The notes beneath the pieces were generated by a model. That model ran no database searches, had not been told where the DNA came from, and worked only from the letters and a program-made list of their open reading frames with translations. A stretch of 10,547 nt of DNA from positions 1 through 10,547 of the forward strand of contig JBBQBQ010000113.1 in NCBI GenBank assembly GCA_038317685.1. The letters run 5' to 3'. This DNA comes from JBBQBQ01 sp038317685. GTDB lineage: Bacteria > Desulfobacterota > Desulfuromonadia > Desulfuromonadales > DDH964. Below are positions 1 through 5,819 of the stretch, piece after piece. The stretch's first letter is position 1. The number at the start of each line of letters is the position of its first letter. Position numbers and translations under genes: made by a program.

Positions 1-135
1 ACTCTGGCCCCGGACATCGTCGAAGCCCTGATCAACGGCGAGGAACCCAACGGGCTCTCGCTGGCCAAGCTGACCCAGACCTTCCCCGAGGACTGGGCTG
101 AGCAACGCCGCCAGTTCGGTTTCGCCACCGACTGA
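1..135 (+). CDS. C-terminal end of a probable serine site-specific recombinase (partial)
   Basis: An open frame enters from the left edge and stops at TGA 133-135, giving 44 residues. It begins TLAPDIVEALINGEEPNG and ends EQRRQFGFATD. The pattern L-A-P-D-I-V-E-A-(I/L) followed some 25-30 residues later by W-x-x-Q-R-x-x-(L/F)-G-F is what I recall from the extreme C-termini of resolvase/invertase-type (large serine) recombinases, which cut and rejoin DNA through an N-terminal serine. That catalytic domain lies outside the window, so the family call rests on the tail alone. The gene converges on ssrA, whose 3' end is 420 bases away, and is the only plus-strand gene here. This suggests a mobile element or its remnant beside the tmRNA gene. 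Whether the full gene is intact cannot be seen. Confidence 0.6.
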   Translation, partial: TLAPDIVEALINGEEPNGLSLAKLTQTFPEDWAEQRRQFGFATD

Positions 136-492
136 CAACCGGACCGGAGACCACCCCAGAGAGCCGACCATCAGAGACGGCTATTCTTCTGTAGTTGTCA
201 GGAAAACGGAGATGACCACGCTTCTTTTCAGTGCCGAAGCAGCCGATTTAGAAAAATACGTCCGGTTGGGGCATCGAACGAGGACCTAAGACAACCGCCC
301 AAAATGGCAACCAGCCGCAAACCCATATCAATCAAGGATGTAGCTTTCCGGACGAGCTTCGGACTTGGTCCGGAGAAAACAGAGAATCAGGGGGCAAACA
401 GAGAAAGAATGGCTGGAGGATGGGGAGAATCGACGGTGCGGAGAGGTGCTTTGGAAAGATGTGAAAAGGTCGCAAACCCTTTAGAAACAAGG
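136..492. other. Gene-poor interval between recombinase and ssrA terminator
   Basis: No convincing gene is seen here. The interval holds a small inverted repeat (TGACAAC 133-139 with GTTGTCA 194-200) enclosing a weak stem AGCCG 162-166 with CGGCT 178-182. The weak stem is followed by ATTCTTCT and could be a poor terminator for the recombinase. A 25-codon frame at 212-289 has a purine-rich stretch before its ATG but no recognisable product. Bases 408-433 resemble the 3' end of ssrA with two single-base insertions (see findings). The base composition is more A-rich than the neighbouring genes, as is common in accessory DNA. A longer frame starting near 304 runs straight through the ssrA 3' end and is not credible as a gene. 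Confidence 0.5.
212..289 (+). CDS. Possible 25-residue ORF, function unknown
   Basis: ATG 212-214 to TAA 287-289 would encode a 25-residue peptide beginning MTTLLFSAEAADLEKY and ending GHRTRT. The purine-rich GGAAAACGGAG just before the ATG could act as a weak ribosome binding site, though the spacing is short. There is no signal peptide, membrane segment or recognisable motif. It follows the recombinase fragment on the same strand with a 76-base gap. It could be a small downstream gene of the same element or chance; I lean towards chance. Confidence 0.15.
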   Translation: MTTLLFSAEAADLEKYVRLGHRTRT

Positions 493-542
493 GGAAAAAG
501 AAAACCCGTCACCCCGGAGTTTGACCCCAGAGAGACGGGTTT
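493..542 (-). terminator. Intrinsic terminator of ssrA
   Basis: On the minus strand a perfect 9-bp stem AAACCCGTC/GACGGGTTT (plus-strand arms 534-542 and 502-510) closes a 23-nt loop and runs directly into TTTTCTTTTT (plus 495-504). It starts about 13 nt beyond the mature 3' CCA end of the tmRNA, the expected place for an ssrA terminator. The plus strand also has a short T-rich run (541-549) after the stem, so it may stop convergent transcripts from the recombinase side too. Confidence 0.8.
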
Positions 543-554
543 GTCTTTTGTTAA

Positions 555-908
555 TGGTGGAGGTGGCGGGAATCGAACCCGCGTCCGAAAATCTTTCACG
601 CAAGGCTTCTACATGCTTAGTCCGTGTTTTGCTTTAACCCTTGAGACTCCCACGGACGGGATTCCCTGCGGGTGAGCCTGCTTTGGTTTCGCCTCCGGAC
701 CACAGGCCTTCTGGAGACTATCCCACTAAATTGACGTCTCGTACCCTACGCGGGCGATCAGGCAAGAGACGTAGCGGCAATTAAGCCGCTAATGCGTAAC
801 GAACGTCAGTGTCGGCGTTTGTGTGAGTGCCAGTTTTTTAACGAGGCCAACTGGCGTCCCCGGCATGCCACCTTCGCTTCCAATTCCCGTCGAAACCTGG
901 GCACCCCC
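555..908 (-). ncRNA. ssrA: Transfer-messenger RNA (tmRNA), one-piece form
   Basis: tmRNA works with SmpB to rescue stalled ribosomes: it enters the A site like alanyl-tRNA, then encodes a degradation tag. The 5' end is GGGGGTGCCCAGGTTTCGAC (plus 908 downwards), including the conserved G-G-T-T-T-C-G-A-C of the D-like arm. The 3' end is GGTTCGATTCC, the T arm, then CACCTCC and ACCA (CCA complement 555-557). GGGGGTG pairs with CACCTCC as a 7-bp acceptor stem with one G-U. The tag frame at 781-816 reads ADTDVRYALAA then TAA, starting from a GCC resume codon; the A-L-A-A end is the usual protease signal. The length of about 354 nt and the uninterrupted order of 5' tRNA half, tag and 3' tRNA half indicate the standard non-permuted form. 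The CCA is encoded. smpB lies just upstream. Confidence 0.97.
781..816 (-). other. tmRNA proteolysis-tag reading frame (ADTDVRYALAA)
   Basis: Inside ssrA, GCC at 814-816 is the probable resume codon. It is followed by ten more codons and the TAA stop complementary to 781-783. The encoded tag ADTDVRYALAA carries the C-terminal A-L-A-A recognised by ClpXP-type proteases and the A-D-T-D-V start I recall from Desulfuromonas-type tags. The choice of resume codon is by analogy with other tmRNA tags that start with alanine; it cannot be proven from sequence alone. Confidence 0.85.
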
Positions 909-983
909 TTAGTTGTGAATATGACGGCTTTCTGGTTAAGGAATTACTTCAACCGTGTTCGGCAAATCTTCGTTTTCCCGTTA

Positions 984-1012
984 TTTATCTCATGTTTTTG
1001 GAATTCAGTCAA
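984..1012 (-). promoter_or_regulatory. Candidate sigma-70 promoter for ssrA
   Basis: Minus strand: -35 TTGACT (plus 1007-1012), a 17-bp spacer, then -10 GATAAA (plus 984-989) with an upstream TG giving an extended -10 (TGAGATAAA). The start would fall near 977, about 70 nt before the mature tmRNA 5' end. That leaves a leader for RNase P to remove, as expected for a tRNA-like 5' end. The site lies between the smpB stop and ssrA, so ssrA can be expressed independently of smpB. Confidence 0.6.
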
Positions 1013-1021
1013 GGCTTCGGT

Positions 1022-1480
1022 TCAGCGCTCGCGCTGCTTGATCTCCTTGGCCATCTCCCGCACCGCTTCCTTGGCCTTGAGGGTCTCGCGCTTATCGTGG
1101 AGTTTCTTGCCGCGGCCGACCCCGACCTCCAGCTTGACCCGGCTTTCCTTGAGGTAGATCTTGGTCGGGATCAGCGTCAGCCCCTTCTGCTCACTGAGCC
1201 GCCAGAGCTTTTCGATCTCGCTATTGTGGAGCAGAAGCTTCCGCATCCGGGTCGGGTCGGTGGGGTTTTCCCGGTTTCCCTGTTCGTAGGGGCTGATGTT
1301 CATATTGTTAATGAAGACCTCGCCGTCCTTGATGCGGCAGAAGGCCTCCTTGAGATTGACCTTGCCGAGGCGGATTGATTTGACTTCAGTCCCCTTGAGG
1401 ACGATGCCGGCCTCGAAAACCTCCTCGATAAAATAGTCGTGAAAGGCCTTTTTGTTGGTCGCGATGATTTTGATGCCCAT
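1022..1480 (-). CDS. smpB: SsrA-binding protein SmpB
   Basis: SmpB binds the tRNA-like domain of tmRNA and carries it into the A site of stalled ribosomes, where its C-terminal tail probes the empty mRNA channel. The 152-residue product has the expected length. Family signatures: N-terminal NKKAFHDYFI (9-18), GTEVKSIR (30-37), the N-I-S-P-Y-E-Q-G-N-R stretch near the middle, RKLLLH followed by E-I-E-K-L, and GKKLHDKRETLKAKEA leading into a basic, probably disordered tail ending KQRER. The ATG at 1478-1480 has an AGGAAG ribosome binding site lying within the last codons of rseC. The rseC stop and this start are only four bases apart, so the two genes are almost certainly co-transcribed and probably translationally coupled. 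Its RNA partner ssrA follows 113 nt downstream on the same strand. No terminator is obvious after the stop. Confidence 0.97.
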   Translation of the reverse strand: MGIKIIATNKKAFHDYFIEEVFEAGIVLKGTEVKSIRLGKVNLKEAFCRIKDGEVFINNMNISPYEQGNRENPTDPTRMRKLLLHNSEIEKLWRLSEQKGLTLIPTKIYLKESRVKLEVGVGRGKKLHDKRETLKAKEAVREMAKEIKQRER

Positions 1481-1484
1481 CGGG

Positions 1485-1928
1485 TCAGTCTTCCTGAAGA
1501 ATTTCGGCCACCCGAGGCATGGTGGCTTCCATGGGGATGGCCCGGCTCCCGACCCGGATCACCAGGAAGGAAGCGGCCAAAAAAGCGACCCCGAGAAGGG
1601 CCGCGAGGAGGTCAGGATTGGGGCCGGTCTCGAGAAAGGAGCCGACCACGCGGCCGCTGACCGCCCCGACCAAAAGGAAGATAAGGGGCACGATATACAG
1701 AAGAAAGGACGATTGCAGAAAGGTCTTGGAACTGGTCACGATTTTGACCCGATCGCCGACCTCGGCACCGATCGGATTGAAGGCCTCGACCAGCATCGAC
1801 CGGTCGTCGCTGCCGCTCTGGCAGCTCCGCATGGCGGCACAGTTCTGACAGAAGCTGCTCTTCTGGCAGAGCACCACCGCGATCTGCTTCCCCTTCAGTT
1901 CGACGACGCTCCCGGTTTCCTCGATCAT
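1485..1928 (-). CDS. rseC: RseC/MucC-family membrane protein
   Basis: The 147-residue protein matches the RseC/MucC layout: a short N-terminal cytoplasmic region with clustered cysteines (C21, C27, C30, C36, in SFCQNCAAMRSC), a small beta-like domain with P-I-G-A-E-V-G-D-R-V (52-61), then two hydrophobic helices at about 74-92 and 107-124, and a short polar tail. RseC is known in Escherichia coli as a positive modulator of sigma-E, and family members are linked to the SoxR-reducing system. No rpoE, rseA, rseB or rsx/rnf gene is in this window, so the role here is open; the cysteines suggest a redox or iron-sulfur function (inference). The ATG at 1926-1928 is preceded by AGGGAAGGG, a good ribosome binding site. 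A start at this ATG gives a normal family length. It is the first gene of a likely rseC-smpB unit. Confidence 0.85.
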   Translation of the reverse strand: MIEETGSVVELKGKQIAVVLCQKSSFCQNCAAMRSCQSGSDDRSMLVEAFNPIGAEVGDRVKIVTSSKTFLQSSFLLYIVPLIFLLVGAVSGRVVGSFLETGPNPDLLAALLGVAFLAASFLVIRVGSRAIPMEATMPRVAEILQED

Positions 1929-1952
1929 CGCCCTTCCCTGCCTTTCATCCTC

Positions 1953-1958
1953 ATTTTA
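1953..1958 (-). promoter_or_regulatory. Possible second -10 element upstream of rseC
   Basis: Minus-strand TGTTAAAAT contains a -10-like TAAAAT with an upstream TG, only 24 bases before the rseC ATG. No good -35 stands 16-18 bp upstream. If used it would give a very short leader. It is weaker than the site at 1991-2019 and may be incidental. Confidence 0.25.
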
Positions 1959-1990
1959 ACACACCCCGCCGGCCAGAGACCGGGCCGGGA

Positions 1991-2019
1991 ATTATACCGT
2001 CTCACCCGCCGCGATGCAA
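1991..2019 (-). promoter_or_regulatory. Candidate promoter for rseC-smpB
   Basis: Minus strand: a perfect -10 TATAAT (plus 1991-1996) stands 17 bp from a partial -35 TTGCAT (plus 2014-2019) that lies inside the last codons of the amidohydrolase gene. Transcription would begin near 1984, giving a leader of about 55 nt containing a CCGGCC/GGCCGG stem (1969-1974 with 1983-1988). A consensus TATAAT in such G+C-rich DNA is unlikely to be chance. It suggests that rseC-smpB can be expressed apart from the pan operon. Confidence 0.55.
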
Positions 2020-3321
2020 GGTCTCCTCGCCTCCAAGAAAAAGCTGCCGGACGGTTCGTCCCGAGCCGTCGCAGAGGGCCTCACAGAGACCCCCGGCCGC
2101 CGGCAGATGACCCAGGCCGAGAACCTGGAAATGGGCCCCCCAGCCGGGAACCAGAGCGCCCATCTCCCCCACCAGGCCGAGGGCACGGGCCCCGCCGAGG
2201 GTTGCCATGGTCAGCAGGGTGCCGGGATCGAGGGCCGGAGCGAACCAGGTCCTGGCGAAGGCGATCTCGTCCCAGACCGAAAGGGAGTCGTTGCTGGCCA
2301 GGCTGTCGGTGCCGAGGGCCAGATTGATCCCGGCGGCCAGGTAGGTCTCCACCGGCGCCCGTCCCACCCCGAGGTTGGCGTTGGAGCGGGGACAAAGGAC
2401 CACCGAGGCACCGGCAGCAGCGATCTGCCCGGCATCTGCGGCCGAGACATGAACGGCGTGGATCAGCAGGCTTCCCGGCTGCAGACCGCCGCTGCGGGCC
2501 AGGTAGGCAACCGGGGAGAGACCGGCAGCCGGCGGCACCATGTCAGCCCATCCGACTCCGGGGTAGAGACGTTCAACCAGGGGGCCGCCCGCCTCGCGGA
2601 GGAAGGCTTCCTCGGCGGTCGATTCGGCGAGATGAATCGTCAGGGCCAGATGACGGCGACGGGCCAGCGCCGAGACAGCCTGGAGGCATTCTTCGCTCAA
2701 GGTGTAGGGGGCGTGGGGGGAGAGACCCAGGATGGTCGGGCCTCCCCAGTCCTCATCCAGCACCTGCCCAATGGTCTCCAGCAAGGGCCACCAGCGGCCG
2801 GGATCGCGCCCCAGGATTTCGAGGAAGACCCGCCCCCGCAGTGGTGAACCCGCATAGGCCTGGCGGGCCGGCAGGTAGGAGACAATGTCGCCGACGGCAC
2901 CCGTCCCGGCGGCCAGGGACCTGTGTATACCGTCTTTGAGGGACGGGAGAAAGGCTTCCAGGGGGACCGAGCGCTTGATCCGGATCAGCTCCAGCATCCA
3001 TTCGACAAAGGTTGCCGCCCGGCGGCTTACCCCCAGGGCACTCGTCCAGTCGGGGAATCCGGTCAGTTCAAGGTGGGTGTGGGCGTTGATCAGGGGCGGC
3101 AGCAGGATCGCTTCGCCGAAATCGGTGCAGGAGGCGTTCGGGGCGTGGCTGCACACTGCATCCCGCCGGCCGACGGCGGTGATGCGTCCGGACTGCAGGG
3201 CGAGGGCACCGTCCTCGATCAGATTGCCGAGGATCGGCATCAGGTAGCGGGCAGTGAAGATTCTCGGCTGGTCATGGGTCGGGCCGGACCAGGCGGAGCC
3301 CTTGATCCTGTCAGGCGACAC
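2002..3321 (-). CDS. Metal-dependent amidohydrolase, probable deaminase (cytosine-deaminase/chlorohydrolase superfamily)
   Basis: The 439-residue protein is an amidohydrolase-superfamily TIM barrel with small flanking beta segments. Visible metal and catalytic motifs are NAHTHLEL (H81, H83), SPHAPYTLS (H203), TIHLAES (H230, E233), HAVHVS (H288, H291) and GTDSLASND (D339). The H-L-A-E and G-T-D-S-L-A-S-N signatures place it with aminopyrimidine/purine-nucleoside deaminases such as SAH/MTA deaminase and 6-aminofutalosine deaminase of the futalosine menaquinone pathway; the substrate is not determinable by eye. The start is GTG 3319-3321, overlapping the panP stop by 11 nt. The next in-frame ATG (3238-3240) would remove the N-terminal strand R-I-F-T-A-R-Y that the fold normally has. 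The overlap indicates co-translation with panP, so it belongs to the pan operon at least for expression. A role in aminofutalosine deamination is the candidate I favour, with low certainty. Confidence 0.85.
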   Translation of the reverse strand: MSPDRIKGSAWSGPTHDQPRIFTARYLMPILGNLIEDGALALQSGRITAVGRRDAVCSHAPNASCTDFGEAILLPPLINAHTHLELTGFPDWTSALGVSRRAATFVEWMLELIRIKRSVPLEAFLPSLKDGIHRSLAAGTGAVGDIVSYLPARQAYAGSPLRGRVFLEILGRDPGRWWPLLETIGQVLDEDWGGPTILGLSPHAPYTLSEECLQAVSALARRRHLALTIHLAESTAEEAFLREAGGPLVERLYPGVGWADMVPPAAGLSPVAYLARSGGLQPGSLLIHAVHVSAADAGQIAAAGASVVLCPRSNANLGVGRAPVETYLAAGINLALGTDSLASNDSLSVWDEIAFARTWFAPALDPGTLLTMATLGGARALGLVGEMGALVPGWGAHFQVLGLGHLPAAGGLCEALCDGSGRTVRQLFLGGEETLHRGG

Positions 3322-4960
3322 GCTCGACCCCGGGGTTGTCGATCTGCTTCAGCAGGCTGCGAACCTCCTGCTGGCGGGCGATCGCGCACTGTTCGGAAAG
3401 GACCGCGGTCAGAATCTCCTCGGTCGTCAGCGGATTGGCCAGCACCACCCGAAACACGGTGAGCTCCTTGCGACCATAGGCCGCCACCCGCAACCGGGTG
3501 CGGGATACGAAGGTTTTGCCGGCTTCCCGCTCGATCTTCTGTATCAGCTGATTGATCTGGTCGAGGACGGCATTGATGCGGCACCGTTCCTTGGAACCGG
3601 CGAGGGTGAGCTGCTTCTGAACGGCCTGCGGACAGAAGCGATAGGTGAGAATGTTCAGCTCCGGGGCGCTGGTCAGTTCGAAATCGGGATGCTGCCGGAT
3701 GTTCTCGGCAAAGGTCCGGGCTCGCTCGATCCCGAGGTCGATCAGCAGTTCATACCCCTTGCGGCCGATGATCGACAGCCCGGCATGAACCAGCAGTGCC
3801 TTCCCCGGCCGGGATCCTTCGAGGGTATGGCTGCCGAGATCCTTGGAGCCATGGCGCAGGATGTAAGCGGCATGATGTTCGATCGCCGACAGGGCCGTCG
3901 GGTCCTTGAAGACGACCATCCCCGCACCCATCGGCACATAGAGCTGCTTGTGGGCGTCGATGGTGACGGAGTCAGCCCGTTCGATCCCGCTGAGGAGGTG
4001 ACGGTGACGCTCGGAGAAGAGGGTCGGTCCGCCCCAGGCGGCATCGACGTGGAAATGGCAGCCGACCTCCTGAGAAATATCGGCCATCGCGTCCAACGGG
4101 TCGATATTGCCGGTCTCGGTCGTCCCGGCGATCCCGACCAGCGCCAGGGGCCGAATCCTTTCCTCCTTGAGGCGGCGGCAGGTCTCCTTGAGCAGCCGCA
4201 GATCGATGCGGTTGTGGGCATCGGTTTCAATTTTCAGCAGGTTGTTCCGGCCGATACCGAGAAGGTCGGCCGCCTTGCCCAGGGAATAGTGCCCCCGCTG
4301 GGACACGAGGACGGCAATGCCGTCGCAATCGAGCTGTCTCAGCGAACCCGCCAGGCCCTCCTGGGCACTCCCCGTGAAGGGTCCGTTCGGAGCGAACAGC
4401 CGATTGCGCGCCACCCACAAGGCGGTGACGTTGGCAATCGTCCCGCCGGAGCAGAAAGCGCCGAGGGCGTGCTGGCTGTTGTGCATCCAGCGTCCGTAAA
4501 AGGCATCGTCGCCGCTGTAGACCAGGCGATGGAGCATGGCCAGGACCTGGCGTTCCAGCGGCGTAAAGGCCTTGGAGGTTTCCACTTTGACCAGGTTCTG
4601 GTTCAGGGCGGTCATGATCCGTGACAACGGCAACATGAAATATGGGAGGGCCGAGGTCATGTGACCGACGAATCCGGGGGCAGCGGTGTGGACCGACTGG
4701 GCCACGAGCTTCTCTTTGACGAAATCGGTATAGGCGGAGACGTAGGTCGGCTCCTCGGGGATCTGCGAGGAGAAAAAATCGGCCTCGATCTCTTCGAGGC
4801 TTCGCTCCAAGGCGACGATATGGGTCTGAAGAAATCCCGCGACGTCGTCGGAAATCGCCTGATCAATCGCTCCGAGGGTTGAATCGGGCGCTTCGGGGAT
4901 GGTGAAGATGCGATACAGGTTTTCCAGGGTGGCGCGGGCCGTATCGCGGTTTTTCGACAT
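3311..4960 (-). CDS. panP: PLP-dependent aspartate 1-decarboxylase, PanP type
   Basis: A 549-residue group II PLP decarboxylase. Cofactor motifs are clear: SGGT (171-174) for phosphate binding, RGHYS with the ring-stacking H224, HVDAAWGG with D306 contacting the pyridine nitrogen, and DAHKQLYVPMG with K338 as the Schiff-base lysine. The N-terminal segment around G-F-V-G-H-M-T-S-A-L-P (96-106) and the length match the family annotated as putative pyridoxal-dependent aspartate 1-decarboxylase, shown in Vibrio to make beta-alanine when PanD is absent. Position supports this: panC ends 11 nt upstream and panB precedes it, so beta-alanine would feed PanC directly. The ATG at 4958-4960 has only a weak ribosome binding site, TAGGCGA overlapping the panC stop, hinting at coupling. 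A glutamate, tyrosine or diaminobutyrate decarboxylase is the alternative; context argues for aspartate. It is cytoplasmic, with no signal peptide. Confidence 0.85.
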   Translation of the reverse strand: MSKNRDTARATLENLYRIFTIPEAPDSTLGAIDQAISDDVAGFLQTHIVALERSLEEIEADFFSSQIPEEPTYVSAYTDFVKEKLVAQSVHTAAPGFVGHMTSALPYFMLPLSRIMTALNQNLVKVETSKAFTPLERQVLAMLHRLVYSGDDAFYGRWMHNSQHALGAFCSGGTIANVTALWVARNRLFAPNGPFTGSAQEGLAGSLRQLDCDGIAVLVSQRGHYSLGKAADLLGIGRNNLLKIETDAHNRIDLRLLKETCRRLKEERIRPLALVGIAGTTETGNIDPLDAMADISQEVGCHFHVDAAWGGPTLFSERHRHLLSGIERADSVTIDAHKQLYVPMGAGMVVFKDPTALSAIEHHAAYILRHGSKDLGSHTLEGSRPGKALLVHAGLSIIGRKGYELLIDLGIERARTFAENIRQHPDFELTSAPELNILTYRFCPQAVQKQLTLAGSKERCRINAVLDQINQLIQKIEREAGKTFVSRTRLRVAAYGRKELTVFRVVLANPLTTEEILTAVLSEQCAIARQQEVRSLLKQIDNPGVERVA

Positions 4961-4971
4961 GGTCGTTTCGC

Positions 4972-5817
4972 CTAGGTGAGGAGGAAACCGTTGTCGATCA
5001 GCCGGGTTCTCCCGACCAGGACCGCCATCAGGAGCACCGAATCACCATCGATTCGGCCCTGTTCCAGCAAGGTGTGCTGATGGCAGATTTTCAGGTAATC
5101 GATGCGGGCCTCCGGCTCGGCTTCGATCAGGGCCCGCAACGAGGCCAGCAGCGTCCCGGCCTCGCGTTCCCCGGCCAGCACCGCCTGCCGGCCCGCCGCC
5201 AGCGCCCGCGACAGGGCCAGGGCCTGCTGCCGCTCCCCGGCTGACAGGTAGACGTTGCGGGAACTCATGGCCAGGCCGTCAGGCTCGCGGACGATCGGCA
5301 TGCCGATGATTTCCACCGGCAGATTCAGATCGAGAGTCATGCGGCGGATCACCGCCAGCTGCTGGAAATCCTTGCAGCCGAAGATGGCCAGATGGGGCTG
5401 AACGATATTGAAGAGCTTGCAGACGACCGTCGTTACCCCCCGGAAATGGCCGGGCCGGCTGGCGCCGCAGAGGACCTCGGTCAGTCCCTCGACGTTGACA
5501 TAGGTCGCATAGCCGAAAGGGTAGATGGTCGTCGCCTCGGGGGTGAAGAGGAGATCGACCCCGGTCTGGCGGGCCACCTCGGCATCGCCGGCGAGATCTT
5601 GCGGGTAGGTGGCCAGATCCTCGTTACGGCCGAACTGGGTCGGATTGACGAAGATCGACAGAACCAACAAATCCCCTTGGCGCCGGCCTTCTTCCAGGAG
5701 CGACCGGTGCCCTTGATGGAGGTAGCCCATGGTCGGCACCATGGCGATCCGGCGCCCTTCGCGGCGCAGGTCACTGCAGATCTTCTGCATGCGGTGAAGG
5801 TCGGAAATGATTTCCAT
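4972..5817 (-). CDS. panC: Pantothenate synthetase (pantoate-beta-alanine ligase)
   Basis: PanC activates pantoate with ATP as pantoyl-adenylate and transfers it to beta-alanine, giving pantothenate. The 281-residue length is typical. Motifs seen: VPTMGYLHQGHRSL with the nucleotidyl-transferase H34 and H37; FVNPTQFG (Q61, pantoate contact); GHFRGVTTVV (124-132); FGCKDFQQL (146-154); and REPDGLAMSSRN (177-188), the KMSKS-like loop. The usual residue before K149 is Glu or Gln; here it is Cys148, a small deviation that does not remove a known catalytic residue. The start ATG 5815-5817 lies two bases after the panB TAG, and GGAG in the last panB codons may serve as ribosome binding site, somewhat far away. 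It is the second gene of the pan operon, followed after 11 nt by panP, the likely supplier of its beta-alanine. Confidence 0.97.
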   Translation of the reverse strand: MEIISDLHRMQKICSDLRREGRRIAMVPTMGYLHQGHRSLLEEGRRQGDLLVLSIFVNPTQFGRNEDLATYPQDLAGDAEVARQTGVDLLFTPEATTIYPFGYATYVNVEGLTEVLCGASRPGHFRGVTTVVCKLFNIVQPHLAIFGCKDFQQLAVIRRMTLDLNLPVEIIGMPIVREPDGLAMSSRNVYLSAGERQQALALSRALAAGRQAVLAGEREAGTLLASLRALIEAEPEARIDYLKICHQHTLLEQGRIDGDSVLLMAVLVGRTRLIDNGFLLT

Positions 5818-5819
5818 TT

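Noticed and set aside
387..599. Minus-strand 70-codon frame over the ssrA 3' end and terminator
   Set aside because: It overlaps the mature tmRNA and its terminator, and the product is proline-rich with no recognisable domain.
304..675. Plus-strand 123-codon open frame ending in a G-G-G-G-G-N-R-T-R-V-R-K motif
   Set aside because: Its second half is the antisense of the ssrA 3' end; this motif is a familiar false translation of tRNA/tmRNA T arms. It also runs through the ssrA terminator.
792..1157. Plus-strand 121-codon frame across ssrA and the end of smpB
   Set aside because: It is antisense to a confident RNA gene and a confident CDS, with no family resemblance.
1452..2327. Plus-strand 291-codon frame across rseC and the amidohydrolase end
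   Set aside because: It spans two confident minus-strand genes and their intergenic promoter, and its product is low-complexity, rich in Arg, Pro and Gly.
3254..4624. Plus-strand 456-codon open frame antisense to panP
   Set aside because: Its codons are in register with the panP codons on the opposite strand. In G+C-rich genes such frames stay open because TTA, CTA and TCA codons are rare. The product has no recognisable domain.
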